In this document: in pieces, positions 9,314 to 18,341 of the stretch
How positions within the stretch are numbered: the stretch's first letter is position 1
Layout: every line of letters starts with the position of its first letter
DNA from: Plebeiibacterium sediminum
GTDB taxonomy: Bacteria > Bacteroidota > Bacteroidia > Bacteroidales > Marinilabiliaceae
Assembly (NCBI RefSeq): GCF_026013605.1
Contig: NZ_JAPDPJ010000007.1
Span: 1-64,000 of the forward strand
DNA: 64,000 nucleotides
Direction of reading: 5' to 3'
Translations under genes and position numbers: made by a program
Notes under the pieces: generated by a model
The model's database searches: none
What the model was told of the DNA's origin: nothing
Seen by the model: the letters and a program-made list of their open reading frames with translations, nothing else

Positions 9314-9424
9314 GGACAGGTTGAAAATTGAACATTTCGACTTTAATAAGCCAATGAAATAACAAAATAACGTCAAGAGAAAAAATAGTGTGTGATTAAT
9401 TTATCCCCCTGTTCCCTTGGGGGT

Positions 9425-9458
9425 AAGCCTCTCCTTTTAATAAGCGAGAGGCTTTTTT
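9425..9458 (+). terminator. Rho-independent terminator of the NEW3-ABC operon
   Basis: AAGCCTCTC pairs with GAGAGGCTT around a short A/T-rich loop and is followed by a T-run. It lies about 110 bases after the permease stop. A second small C5/G5 inverted repeat lies directly upstream (about 9405-9423). Confidence 0.85.
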
Positions 9459-9592
9459 ATGGGTAAAAATCATGTAAAAATCAGAAAAATAATCATTTTT
9501 AGAGTAACCCCTTTTCCGTAATTATGTGTCTTAATAATATAAACGATTTAACATCACTGTTACATCTGATTTTATAAGATATATTTTTACCG

Positions 9593-10876
9593 ATGAACAC
9601 AATAGATTCAAAAAAAATAATTGATCTGATCCAAAAGGAAGTTGTTCCTGCTATAGGATGCACTGAACCAATAGCTGTTGCTTTTGCCATAACTAAAGCA
9701 AAAGAAATATTAAATGAAACTGTAGATAAAGCAGAGGTTCATTTAAGTGCAAATATTCTTAAAAATTCAATGGGAGTAGGCATCCCTGGAACAGGAATGA
9801 TTGGTTTACCAATTGCTATTGCAATGGGTGTTGTGGTTGGTAACTCTGAATATGGATTAGAAGTTTTAAGAGATTCAAATGAAGAGGCTTTAGTGAAAGC
9901 AAAGCAATTTGTAAGTGAGCAAAGATGTTTTGTAAACTTAAAAACAGATGCTCCGGATCGTTTGTATATTGAGGCTATCTGTTACGGCGAAAATAATACT
10001 TCAAAAGTAGTTATTTGCGGAAATCATACGCATATCGTTTATATGGATTTAAACGGTGAAATTCTTTTGGATGAGTTAAGTTCTTATAACAGTCAGGATG
10101 AAGCAAAAGAAGAAGTAGATTTAAGTTTCGACATTGTTTATAATTTCTCATTGCAAACACCTTTAGAGGATTTGGCATTCATTTTAGAGGCTGCAAAGTT
10201 AAATAGTCAGGCTGCCCTTGAATCTGAAAAAGGATTTTTTGGCCACGGTTTAGGAAAAACGTTAAAGGGCGGATCTCAAAGCTTTATTTTAGGCGATAAT
10301 GTTTTTAGCAAAATTATAGCTGCTACCAGCAATGCCTGTGATGTTCGTATGGCAGGAGCTATGATTCCTGTTATGAGTAATTCAGGAAGTGGAAACCAGG
10401 GTATTACAGCTACAATGCCCGTGTTGGTATTTGCTGAAGAAAATAAGAGTTCCAGAGAAGATTTGATTCGTGCCTTAACATTAAGTCATTTAATGTTGAT
10501 TTACATAAAACGTAACCTTGGTAGATTATCCGGATTGTGTGGTGTAACTGTAGCTGCAATTGGTTCGAGTTGTGGTATCACTTATTTAATGGGCGGAAAT
10601 AGAGAACAAGTGGCATATTCGGTTAAGAATATGATTGGAAACTTAGCCGGAGTAATTTGCGATGGAGCCAAACCAAGTTGTTCGCTTAAGGTTTCAAGCG
10701 CGGTTTCAACAGCAACTTTATCATCAATGTTGGCAATGGATAATAAATCTGTTTCTGCATTGGAGGGTATTACTGATGAGGATGTGGACAAAACTATTCG
10801 TAACCTAACAGATATTGGTTCTAGTGGAATGTTACAAACGGATGAATTGGTATTAGATATTATGACTCATAAATAG
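9593..10876 (+). CDS. UPF0597 / L-cysteine desulfidase (CyuA/CdsB)-like enzyme
   Basis: The 427-residue protein matches the UPF0597 family, which is related to the alpha chain of iron-sulfur L-serine dehydratases and includes the E. coli YhaM/CyuA cysteine desulfidase. It opens with VVPAIGCTEPIAVAFA, the conserved N-terminal cysteine motif. Further conserved elements are MGVGIPGTG, SNSGSGNQG, and the cysteines in LSGLCGV, GSSCGI and GAKPSCSLKVSSA, expected to hold an Fe-S cluster. The likely reaction is cysteine or serine breakdown to pyruvate, ammonia and sulfide or water. It is a single-gene unit between two terminators. Substrate choice between cysteine and serine is not settled by the sequence. 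Confidence 0.88.
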   Translation: MNTIDSKKIIDLIQKEVVPAIGCTEPIAVAFAITKAKEILNETVDKAEVHLSANILKNSMGVGIPGTGMIGLPIAIAMGVVVGNSEYGLEVLRDSNEEALVKAKQFVSEQRCFVNLKTDAPDRLYIEAICYGENNTSKVVICGNHTHIVYMDLNGEILLDELSSYNSQDEAKEEVDLSFDIVYNFSLQTPLEDLAFILEAAKLNSQAALESEKGFFGHGLGKTLKGGSQSFILGDNVFSKIIAATSNACDVRMAGAMIPVMSNSGSGNQGITATMPVLVFAEENKSSREDLIRALTLSHLMLIYIKRNLGRLSGLCGVTVAAIGSSCGITYLMGGNREQVAYSVKNMIGNLAGVICDGAKPSCSLKVSSAVSTATLSSMLAMDNKSVSALEGITDEDVDKTIRNLTDIGSSGMLQTDELVLDIMTHK

Positions 10877-10942
10877 ACTGTATAGATTATAGATAGATAC
10901 AAATCGCATTAATTTGGTTTAGATTAATATGTGTATTAGGAG

Positions 10943-10972
10943 GGACTTTACAATTGTAGAGTCCTTTTTTTG
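10943..10972 (+). terminator. Rho-independent terminator
   Basis: GGACTTTACAATTGTAGAGTCC is almost a perfect palindrome and is followed by seven T residues. It ends the UPF0597 gene transcript. Confidence 0.85.
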
Positions 10973-11123
10973 TTTCTGATTTGGTAGAATAATAATTCAA
11001 AATAAACCAATAATACACATTATAGGATGATTTTACATTTCTACTGATGGAATTACATAGATATGAGCCAGGATTTTTGTTTATTTATCTATATTAATTC
11101 AAAAATCTATATCAATATCAATC

Positions 11124-13202
11124 ATGCAAAAAGTTTATTTAATCATTCTTACCATAATTATTGGGTTCTCTTCTAATGCACAAAAGAGCAAAGAATTTTT
11201 TTCGACTAAAGATTTAACTTCAGTTGGAGCCTATTATTATCCGGAACATTGGGATGAGTCGCAATGGGATCGTGATTTAAAAAAGATGGCAGAAATGGGA
11301 TTTGAATTTACCCATTTTGCTGAATTTGCCTGGGCACAACTCGAGCCACAAGAGGGCGTATATGATTTTGAATGGTTAGATAAGGCTGTGGCTATTGCCG
11401 ATAAGTACCACCTTAAAGTAATCATGTGTACTTCAACAGCTACACCTCCTGTATGGCTGGTACGCAAACATCCTGATGTATTAATTCTACATGAAGATGG
11501 AACCACGGATGATCATGGTTCGCGTCAGCATGCTTCTTTTTCCAATAACTATTATCGTGAGTATTCTTTAAAGATGATTGCAGAATTGGCTAAACATTAT
11601 GGTAATGATGATAGAATTATAGGATGGCAGGTTGATAATGAGCCTCGAGGAACTCAAGATTATGGTAAAGATGCGCAACAGCGATTCAGGAATTGGTTAA
11701 AGAATAAATACCAAAACATTGATGCATTGAATAAATCATGGGGAACCAACTTTTGGAGTGGGACTTATTCTGATTTTTCTGAAATTAATATTCCTCAATA
11801 CAGTCAGTGGGGGATGAATTTGTATCAGAAATTAGATCATAGCCGATTTGTTGATGAGGAAACTGCTTCGTTTTTGGACGATCAGGCTGTGATGATAAAA
11901 AAATATGCAAAAGCCGATCAATGGGTTACGACCAATTATATTCCAATGTACGACTCTCGATGCATAGGAGGAAATAAAGAGCTTGACTTTATTTCTTATA
12001 CTCGTTACATGGTGTATGGCGATCATAAAGGAATTGGGCGCAAAGGTTACAGAGTTGGAGAGTATTCCAGAATCTCCATGTCGAATGATTATTTTCGTCC
12101 GTTAACACCTATTTATGGAGTTATGGAGTTGCAACCCGGACAGGTGAATTGGGGATCGATCAATTCGCAACCATTACCTGGTGCCGTTCATTTATGGTTG
12201 TGGCATGTGTTTGCTGGAGGTAGTCAGTTTACTTGCACCTATCGTTTCAGAGCGCCTATTTATGGTTACGAGCAATATCATTATGGAATTGTTGGTCCGG
12301 ATGGAGTAACACCTACTTCAGGTGGCCTGGAATATCAGCAGTTTATTGAGGAAATAAAGACTTTAAGAAAAAAAGCATCATTAGGTTTAGTGCCTGATGA
12401 ATACCTGAATAGAAAAACGGCTATACTTTATGATCCGGATAACACAGTAGCAATCAATCAAAATAAACAAAACCAGGTTTGGAATACGGAGCAGCATGTG
12501 TTGAAATATTACAAAGCATTAAAATCGTTTGGAGCTCCTGTTGATTTTATCAGAGCAAACATGGATTTCAATGATTATCCCGTTATTGTGGTTCCAGCTT
12601 ATCAGCAAATGAGTTTGGCGTTGATTGCTAAACTTACTGATTACGTGAAAAAAGGAGGGAACCTTGTTATGTCGTGCCGAACAGGGCATCAGGATGAACA
12701 TGGTCATTTGTGGGAAGCCAAACATGCTCAGCCTATTTACGAATTAATAGGAGGGGAGATTGAGTTTTATGATTTGTTGCGACCTTATGCTTCAGATACG
12801 GTTGTTATGGATGATAATCAGTATGCATGGACAAGCTGGGGAGATGTATTAAAGCCAAATACTAACACTAAAGTTTGGGCTAAGTATTCTGGTGATTTTT
12901 ATGCCGGAAAACCATCCGTTACGTACAGTGAACTTGGAAAAGGTACGGTAACCTATGTTGGAGCAGATAGTAACGAAGGTGATTTGGAGTATGATGTACT
13001 TCAGAAATTATATGGCAAATTAAATATTGGTATTGAGAATTATCCTAAAGGAGTTACCGTGGAATACAGAGATGGTTTTGGAATTGCTATGAACTACTCT
13101 CATAAACCTTACACAATGGAACTTCCAGCAAAAGCTGAAGTATTGTTTGGAACAAAGGTTCTTTCAACAGCTGATGTTTTGGTTTGGAAAATTATAAAGT
13201 AA
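11124..13202 (+). CDS. Secreted GH42 beta-galactosidase
   Basis: The 692-residue protein has a signal peptide (residues 1-19, ending FSSNAQ) and the full GH42 layout. The TIM barrel starts at GAYYYPEHWDESQW. The acid/base glutamate is E173 in VDNEPRG and the nucleophile is E335 in MELQPGQVNW. A trimerisation/amidotransferase-like domain (about 430-620) and a small C-terminal beta domain follow. The enzyme removes terminal beta-galactose from oligosaccharides, and secretion points to the periplasm. It is a monocistronic gene more than 10 kb from the mannan locus, so its natural substrate (galactan, arabinogalactan or a marine galactan) is open. Confidence 0.93.
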   Translation: MQKVYLIILTIIIGFSSNAQKSKEFFSTKDLTSVGAYYYPEHWDESQWDRDLKKMAEMGFEFTHFAEFAWAQLEPQEGVYDFEWLDKAVAIADKYHLKVIMCTSTATPPVWLVRKHPDVLILHEDGTTDDHGSRQHASFSNNYYREYSLKMIAELAKHYGNDDRIIGWQVDNEPRGTQDYGKDAQQRFRNWLKNKYQNIDALNKSWGTNFWSGTYSDFSEINIPQYSQWGMNLYQKLDHSRFVDEETASFLDDQAVMIKKYAKADQWVTTNYIPMYDSRCIGGNKELDFISYTRYMVYGDHKGIGRKGYRVGEYSRISMSNDYFRPLTPIYGVMELQPGQVNWGSINSQPLPGAVHLWLWHVFAGGSQFTCTYRFRAPIYGYEQYHYGIVGPDGVTPTSGGLEYQQFIEEIKTLRKKASLGLVPDEYLNRKTAILYDPDNTVAINQNKQNQVWNTEQHVLKYYKALKSFGAPVDFIRANMDFNDYPVIVVPAYQQMSLALIAKLTDYVKKGGNLVMSCRTGHQDEHGHLWEAKHAQPIYELIGGEIEFYDLLRPYASDTVVMDDNQYAWTSWGDVLKPNTNTKVWAKYSGDFYAGKPSVTYSELGKGTVTYVGADSNEGDLEYDVLQKLYGKLNIGIENYPKGVTVEYRDGFGIAMNYSHKPYTMELPAKAEVLFGTKVLSTADVLVWKIIK

Positions 13203-13256
13203 GGAGATAAAGGTCCTGGTTACAAACTTGAACTAGTGGAAGGTGATTAGTTTTTA

Positions 13257-13400
13257 GACCTGACAGCGTTTGTAACCAAGCAGTACATCAAACCTGTCAG
13301 CGTCTCGCTAGGAGAGAAAAATTTACCACCAAGACACTAAGTTATAACTATAAAATCTTTTTGATATTGGTGCTCTTTGTGAATTTTTCTTTGGGGTTAA
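13257..13400 (+). repeat. Composite intergenic repeat (A+B), copy 1
   Basis: Part A (13257-13310) carries GACCTGACAGCGTTT, ACCAAGC and AACCTGTCAGCGTCT; the two 10-mers CCTGACAGCG and CCTGTCAGCG form an imperfect direct repeat about 34 bases apart. Part B (about 13325-13400) begins ACCACCAAGACACTAAG and ends in TTGGTGCTCTTTGTG and GGGGTTA, so its ends are imperfect inverted repeats. The same A-then-B order recurs at several other intergenic sites in this window. Confidence 0.75.
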
Positions 13401-13410
13401 TAGAGTGACC

Positions 13411-14709
13411 TTATTTCATTGCATACTCACAGGCCTCTGCCATTAATTTGATGGCCTGTTCAAAAATGGCAGGTTCTTCAAATCCATAGGATAAACGAAG
13501 TTGATATTGAGCTTTTGGTTCTTTACTGCATATAGTCCCCGGAATATAGATCAGCCGGGGATTTTTTTCTTCGATACCATCAATTTCCGAATCTCCGGTT
13601 ATTCTCGAGAGGTAATTAAAAAACTTAGACCCTTTACCTGTTTTTATATTTTTAAAGGTGATGTAAAAATAAAAAGCGGCATCTCCACCAGTGTAGAAAT
13701 CAATATAATCACTCAAATATTTAGAAAACATTTGCTTGATAAAATCAGCTTTTTCCTGGTATCCCTTGTTTACATTTTCTTTTTGAGTTTGTATGTAATG
13801 ATCCAGTAGCCAGCTTGATATTTCCTGGTTTATTAAGGAATTACTAAATCCAATATCCGAAGTACGTTGAGTTAAAGCATCAGCTAAAGCATTATTAGGT
13901 GTAATGATATATCCAATACGTAAAGCAGGGGCTAATATTTTTGATAATGTACCAATTTCAACAACCTGATTGATGTTATCAAACTTTAATCCGGAAACAG
14001 TATTCATTAATTCAGGGTTGTGAATGATATCTTCATAAGCTTTATCAAAAACAACGGGTATTAATTGGTTGGTTTCTTCCGACAGATTTTCTGCAATTTC
14101 AACAATAGTTTTTTTCCTTTCTGTTGATAAGATTACTGTACTGGGATTGTTTACCGTAACGATATAAAAGAAACTGATTTCATCCGGATTAATCTCTTTT
14201 AGTTTTTGTTGAAGTATATCTGTTTTTAAACCATGTTCGTCTTCCGGAATAGCCAGAATTTTAAAGCCCTTGCGTTCTAAAGTTTCGGTATAAATATAAT
14301 AATACGGATCTGCAGTGATCACAATTCCTGGTTTCATGATATCAGAAATGGAATCAAGAATACTGGTTGCACCATTGGCACCAATTAAAATTTTCCGGAC
14401 ATTAAAATCCTCCTCGGTCAAAGCGCCGATATGGTATTGTAAATAATATTTCTTTATAGAGTTTCTCAGGTTTGGAGATCCATCTGCACCTCCATAATTC
14501 AGTGCATTTCGGTAACGAATGGGATCGGCAATAATTTCAGAATATGCTTGCTGGATGGCATCAACCGGAATGGTTTTATCATTCACATATCCAACGCCTA
14601 AGTTAATGTCTTTTCCTTCTCTAAAATCTTCTGCAAATTCAGCGGTTAGTTGATTAATTGCTGATGGTATTAATGACTTTTGGGCAAGCTCCGAAAATTG
14701 AAATTCCAT
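13411..14709 (-). CDS. PLP-dependent aminotransferase, class I/II fold
   Basis: The 432-residue protein has fold-type I aminotransferase features. These are INLGVGYVNDKTIP near the start, NYGGADGSPNLRNSI (substrate-loop region), ILIGANGATSILDSI (PLP phosphate cup), TVNNPSTV (the asparagine contacting PLP), PVVFDKAYEDI (the aspartate on the pyridine nitrogen) and GTLSKILAPALRIGYI, where the lysine after LS forms the Schiff base. A C-terminal small domain with LRLSYGFEE closes the protein. It resembles the aminotransferase half of MocR/valine-pyruvate-type enzymes but has no HTH domain. The amino donor is unknown. Confidence 0.88.
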   Translation of the reverse strand: MEFQFSELAQKSLIPSAINQLTAEFAEDFREGKDINLGVGYVNDKTIPVDAIQQAYSEIIADPIRYRNALNYGGADGSPNLRNSIKKYYLQYHIGALTEEDFNVRKILIGANGATSILDSISDIMKPGIVITADPYYYIYTETLERKGFKILAIPEDEHGLKTDILQQKLKEINPDEISFFYIVTVNNPSTVILSTERKKTIVEIAENLSEETNQLIPVVFDKAYEDIIHNPELMNTVSGLKFDNINQVVEIGTLSKILAPALRIGYIITPNNALADALTQRTSDIGFSNSLINQEISSWLLDHYIQTQKENVNKGYQEKADFIKQMFSKYLSDYIDFYTGGDAAFYFYITFKNIKTGKGSKFFNYLSRITGDSEIDGIEEKNPRLIYIPGTICSKEPKAQYQLRLSYGFEEPAIFEQAIKLMAEACEYAMK

Positions 14710-14750
14710 GGTTTAAAAATTTCATCAAAAATAAGAAAATATAAGGTTAA

Positions 14751-14785
14751 AAGGTAGAAAGGAACAAGTAGAAAGGAACAAAGTT
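14751..14785 (+). repeat. Purine-rich GGAACAAG tract
   Basis: Two adjacent copies of GTAGAAAGGAACAA, related to the tract after the PPK2 gene. It lies just upstream of the aminotransferase gene and ahead of composite repeat copy 2. Confidence 0.5.
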
Positions 14786-14837
14786 AAATTAGATCAATAG
14801 ATGGATAGGTCTTTAGATTAATTGGAATAATAGGTGA

Positions 14838-14975
14838 AGACCTGACAGCGTTTGTATCCAAGCTGTACATTAAACCTGTCAGCGTCTGGCAAGGAGAGAA
14901 AAACTTACCTCAAGACACCAAGTGTTTTCTATAAATTCTTTTTGAAACCAGGAGTTCTATGTGTTTTTGAGGAAT
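14838..14975 (+). repeat. Composite intergenic repeat (A+B), copy 2
   Basis: Part A starts GACCTGACAGCGTTTGTA, has CCAAGCTGTACATTAAA in the middle and ends CCTGTCAGCGTCTGG. After AAGGAGAGAAAAA, part B runs from ACCTCAAGACACCAAG to GTTCTATGTGTTTTTGAGG. Order and orientation are the same as copy 1; the spacer AGGAGAGAAAAA is also shared. Confidence 0.75.
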
Positions 14976-15026
14976 AAGAATTATGGGTGAGTATCCATTC
15001 TGCTTAGATATAATGATTTTTTTTGC

Positions 15027-15593
15027 TTATTCAATTGTTGATATCATGTCTTCAAGTGATAAGTTAGATTGATTGTGAATCATTATAATTTTTGATTGGT
15101 TTTGTTTATTAAGAACATAATAAGTGATTTGAAAATCCTCAAAACAATTATTGATCTGATATATAAGTTTTGCATAGGGATAGGTGCCTGATTTTAAAGT
15201 GCTACTTATCTCTGTAAGGTGATATGTGGGATATGATTTCTTAACTGAATTATAAAGTACCTTTTTAATTTGTTTAAATGATTTTTGATTTAAGTTAATA
15301 TAAGGCACTCCCATTAATAAGATATTGTTATAGATATTTGTAGTGTCCTGAAGATAAATTGAATTTCTTAAGGATAGAAAATTTTCAATGTTTATAACTT
15401 TGTTGTTAATAATAGAATCAGCAATATTATTGTTCTTAAAATAATCTTCAAATTGAGTGGTTTCCATTTTTATATAATTTCCCGGAAGTTTAATCGAAAG
15501 CCCAATTGCTTTAAACCTGTGCGACTTATTATTGCAATTGTAGGATGTTAATATAATTATTAACAGGATGAGGTATTTTAATAAAATTTTCAT
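15027..15593 (-). CDS. Small lipoprotein of unknown function
   Basis: The 188-residue protein has a very hydrophobic N-terminus and a lipobox-like SYNC at cysteine 20, so it is probably lipid-anchored. The mature part contains a GLSIKLPGNYIKMETTQFEDYF segment and a later YPTYHLTEISSTLKSG segment. These have the look of small periplasmic proteins that follow a PsbP/DUF-like beta fold, but no family is recognised. It is the first of a run of minus-strand genes of unknown function, separated from the next by composite repeat copy 3. Confidence 0.65.
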   Translation of the reverse strand: MKILLKYLILLIIILTSYNCNNKSHRFKAIGLSIKLPGNYIKMETTQFEDYFKNNNIADSIINNKVINIENFLSLRNSIYLQDTTNIYNNILLMGVPYINLNQKSFKQIKKVLYNSVKKSYPTYHLTEISSTLKSGTYPYAKLIYQINNCFEDFQITYYVLNKQNQSKIIMIHNQSNLSLEDMISTIE

Positions 15594-15604
15594 TTTTGTT
15601 TATA

Positions 15605-15727
15605 AGTAAGCTGTATATAAAATCCGTCTGCATCTTGCAAGTAGAGAAAAAATTACCACCAAGACGCTAAGTTTTCCTATAAATTCTTTGTGATCCTTGG
15701 GGACTCCGTTTTTTTGAGGTTAGAAAA
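15605..15727 (+). repeat. Composite intergenic repeat, copy 3 (A decayed, B intact)
   Basis: AAGCTGTATATAAAATCCGTC is a decayed part A. Part B runs from ACCACCAAGACGCTAAG (15655) through ATAAATTCTTTGTGATCCTTGG to TTTTTGAGGTTAGAAAA. A further AAGCAAGCTGTAAAT, the internal A motif, follows at about 15730. Confidence 0.65.
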
Positions 15728-15781
15728 ATAAGCAAGCTGTAAATTTATTCGGACATATAAAGCAATGAGATAGGTGCAATA

Positions 15782-16297
15782 TTAAGGTTTATCTATTGAT
15801 AACACAATTTTGGATAATGGAGCTACGTAAGCATTAATTTTATCACCTATATTAAAATTTAAATATTCGTCATTAGAACAATAATATTTATATTCATCAA
15901 ATATCAAGCACATTCTGTTGGATGATCCATTGGCTAAATAGTTACCACTGGAATATGTGCCATATTTTTCATTTGCTTTTGAATCTATTTTTGAAATTAT
16001 AAAGTATTTAGTACCGATTTTAAGATCTTTTCTTATTGATTTAATTTTAACTACATAAACAATGAGTGCTATAGTGATCAATAATGGACTTAAAGACCAT
16101 TTTATAATCGAAAACATTTTTGAGTCAGCATAAAAGCCAGAAGCGTTTATGCCTAAAACGATTAGAAGTATAAAAAACGATACAATTAAGGAAAGTATCA
16201 AATTGTCACGATAAGGTATGATATGTCTATGTATATAATTGATCTCTTTAGCTGATAATTTTTTGGTTAGCATAGGTTGTTTTTTAATTTTGACCAT
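15782..16297 (-). CDS. Membrane protein of unknown function, two TM helices
   Basis: The protein is 171 residues, or 163 if the second ATG (MLTKKLSAKEI) is used. Two hydrophobic helices lie near residues 33-52 and 66-85. A cytoplasmic or periplasmic beta-rich tail follows with LKIGTKYFIISKIDSK and KINAYVAPLSKIVLSID. The tail reads like a small beta-barrel that might bind a ligand, but no domain is recognised. Adjacent genes on both sides are also of unknown function and face the same way, so cotranscription is likely. Confidence 0.65.
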   Translation of the reverse strand: MVKIKKQPMLTKKLSAKEINYIHRHIIPYRDNLILSLIVSFFILLIVLGINASGFYADSKMFSIIKWSLSPLLITIALIVYVVKIKSIRKDLKIGTKYFIISKIDSKANEKYGTYSSGNYLANGSSNRMCLIFDEYKYYCSNDEYLNFNIGDKINAYVAPLSKIVLSIDKP

Positions 16298-16319
16298 AAT
16301 AAGAGGAAAAGTAGCAGTA

Positions 16320-16784
16320 TTAAGTTTCGTATTGTGTGACTCTTATAACCTTACCATTTTCAAAATAAATATCCAAAACATCCGGGTCAATATTAAAAAG
16401 TCCTGGAACAAATCCCAAATCATAAATCATATGATCTTTCATATACATATAAAAATCATCACCTAAAATTGAAATGACTTCTTCTTTGGTTTTTCCAATC
16501 AACATATCAGTATTAATAATGTCCTCTGACATTTTGTATCGTACTTCCTTATTTTGGTGCCATTCCTGTTTATTAAAATCAATTTTGGGATAATAAGATA
16601 TAGAAAACATCCAAATAAGAATAATTCCAACGTATAAAACAGGGCTTAATATTATAGCGGGAATAGTTGCTAAATACCATCTGCTTTTTGCATTTCCTAG
16701 GTTAAGTTTTTTCAATAGCCATTTTGATAGAAAATATATCAGGAGAGCTATTATTAGGATAATTATTGGGACTTCAATACTCAT
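16320..16784 (-). CDS. Small membrane protein with BamE/SmpA-like C-terminus
   Basis: The 154-residue protein has two N-terminal transmembrane helices (about 4-22 and 38-64). A soluble domain follows. Its sequence DMLIGKTKEEVISILGDDF near residues 91-109, then DLGFVPG, then LDIYFENGKVIRVTQYE is the usual alpha-alpha-beta pattern of BamE/SmpA-like folds: G.(T/S)..EV...LG followed by a strand with NGKV. The fold assignment is an inference; a role in outer-membrane assembly is not supported because the protein appears inner-membrane anchored. Confidence 0.65.
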   Translation of the reverse strand: MSIEVPIIILIIALLIYFLSKWLLKKLNLGNAKSRWYLATIPAIILSPVLYVGIILIWMFSISYYPKIDFNKQEWHQNKEVRYKMSEDIINTDMLIGKTKEEVISILGDDFYMYMKDHMIYDLGFVPGLFNIDPDVLDIYFENGKVIRVTQYET

Positions 16785-16801
16785 AGTATAGAGGTTATAT
16801 A

Positions 16802-17944
16802 TTATTTGTTATTGTTAATGTACTCAATCAATTTAGTTCTGATATTTTCTAATTCTTCAGTTTGATTTGCACATAAAGATGGTATGTTTGATTTTATACT
16901 ATCAATACTTTCATTAATTGTCAATATTGGTTTTTCCTCGAAATAATATTCGTATGCTGCATAATCTATCCATTTTTGGTAATTATGTGCATATAGTATA
17001 CTATTTTTAATTTTAATAAAATCGCAAGGGAATTTTTCAAGATATGCTCTACATTCGCTGCCGATCGATTCAGATAAAGCACCGTCAGCAACTTCCAATA
17101 CACTATTGAATACATGCAAATAAAACGCTTTTGTTTCAATATTAGAAGTCAATAAACTATCAAGAAAACCAAATGTCAGAGTGTCATCAGAAACTGCAAA
17201 TTGCCCCTGGTAAAACATCTTTGCATAGGTGTTAATTTTCGGATGATTTAAATAAAAGGTAATTAAATGACCTTCCAATTGTGAAGGAAAGTATTTGTTT
17301 GATATAGTTGGATGTTTATCTGGTCTATTGTAATCCGGTATATTATAATCAAAGACCAGACTGGTTATTAGATTCATGCCTAAATTATTAGCTGCAATCT
17401 TTAAAGCATCTGTAATTTTGTTTAACTTTGAGGTCGGTGATTTTAGACTAATTAATCTTGAGTAGATTAATTGCAAATCAATGAGATCGTGTATTGGTGA
17501 TTCAAGCTCAGCAATAAGAAATGATTGTATGTTTTGGGGCTGTTCACAAAATGCTGTTAAAGATGCCAAAGGATAGTCTTGGATGAGAAAGAATAATTTT
17601 TCATTGTTACCTTCACTTAGTTCTGCATTATCTCTGTCGGATAAATAGAAATCCTTAAGGAATCTACTTATTTCCACTTTTACTTTGTTATAATCTTTAA
17701 TTCTTGATTTATGCATGTAACCAGTTCGGAAATTATAATCTACTCTCCACCAATCGTTATTTGGGTTGGGATAAAACCTAAACTCTTGACCATTAGTTAT
17801 AATGCTGATGATATTAGAATTTTCAAATGGTTCTATTCTTAAATTTGTATATCCATCAGAGTCATTGATATAACCAAGTTTTTGCGCTTTCAGTGGAATT
17901 ATTCCCAGAATCAGGGTTATTATTATTAACTGAATAATTCTCAT
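16802..17944 (-). CDS. Secreted SH3-domain protein of unknown function
   Basis: The start at 17944 gives a clean signal peptide (MRIIQLIIITLILG...KAQ) and 380 residues. A bacterial SH3-like domain follows directly (residues about 21-85): GYTNLRIEPFENSNIISII, then DWWRVDYNFRTGYMHKSRI. The remaining 290 residues are mostly helical with no recognised motif. SH3b domains of this kind often bind peptide or cell-wall material in the periplasm. A longer frame reaching 18013 would add 23 residues ahead of the signal and is not preferred. Confidence 0.7.
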   Translation of the reverse strand: MRIIQLIIITLILGIIPLKAQKLGYINDSDGYTNLRIEPFENSNIISIITNGQEFRFYPNPNNDWWRVDYNFRTGYMHKSRIKDYNKVKVEISRFLKDFYLSDRDNAELSEGNNEKLFFLIQDYPLASLTAFCEQPQNIQSFLIAELESPIHDLIDLQLIYSRLISLKSPTSKLNKITDALKIAANNLGMNLITSLVFDYNIPDYNRPDKHPTISNKYFPSQLEGHLITFYLNHPKINTYAKMFYQGQFAVSDDTLTFGFLDSLLTSNIETKAFYLHVFNSVLEVADGALSESIGSECRAYLEKFPCDFIKIKNSILYAHNYQKWIDYAAYEYYFEEKPILTINESIDSIKSNIPSLCANQTEELENIRTKLIEYINNNK

Positions 17945-18164
17945 ACAATTTGTTCTATTTTGTTTTGTGTGAAATAACTCGAAAGTATTTGTATGTTTTA
18001 GAGAGAAATTCATGTTCTTCTTTCAATATTAAACTATCATTGTTCAGTTTTAGTATATGATATTTTCTGTTTCCCATAAATTATAAATTTTCATTTAATT
18101 GATATTTTGCCTCATAGTTTCTTGGTCCTTGATTGATTTCAATAATATTTATTATCCAGAAAAG

Positions 18165-18341
18165 CTAGTCTAACATCAATTGGTTTAGAAATTTTGGGGC
18201 TGTTCCCAGTTGTAATTTAAGGTTCTTTTTTACTTCTCCAACTTTTTGCCATTTACCTATAATATATACTTCTTTGTTTTGGGCAAAAGTAATTGTTGTG
18301 AATAGGACTAGTGAAAAGCAAATTTGGAGTTTTGTTATCTT
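18165..18341 (-). pseudogene. Possible remnant of a small secreted protein gene
   Basis: Reading from about 18341 to the stop at 18165-18167, one frame encodes KITKLQICFSLVLFTTITFA, then QNKEVYIIGKWQKVGEV and about 20 more residues. This looks like a signal peptide with an A-Q cleavage site followed by a short mature part. No ATG, GTG or TTG start is available before an in-frame stop just upstream, and the 5' end overlaps the stop of the neighbouring gene at 18335. It is either a gene that lost its start, a gene using a rare start, or chance. The signal-peptide quality makes chance less likely. Confidence 0.35.

Noticed and set aside
11124-13202. GH42 beta-galactosidase as part of the mannan locus
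   Set aside because: It lies more than 10 kb away behind its own surroundings and is separated by unrelated genes; galactose in mannan is alpha-linked and handled by the GH27 enzyme.
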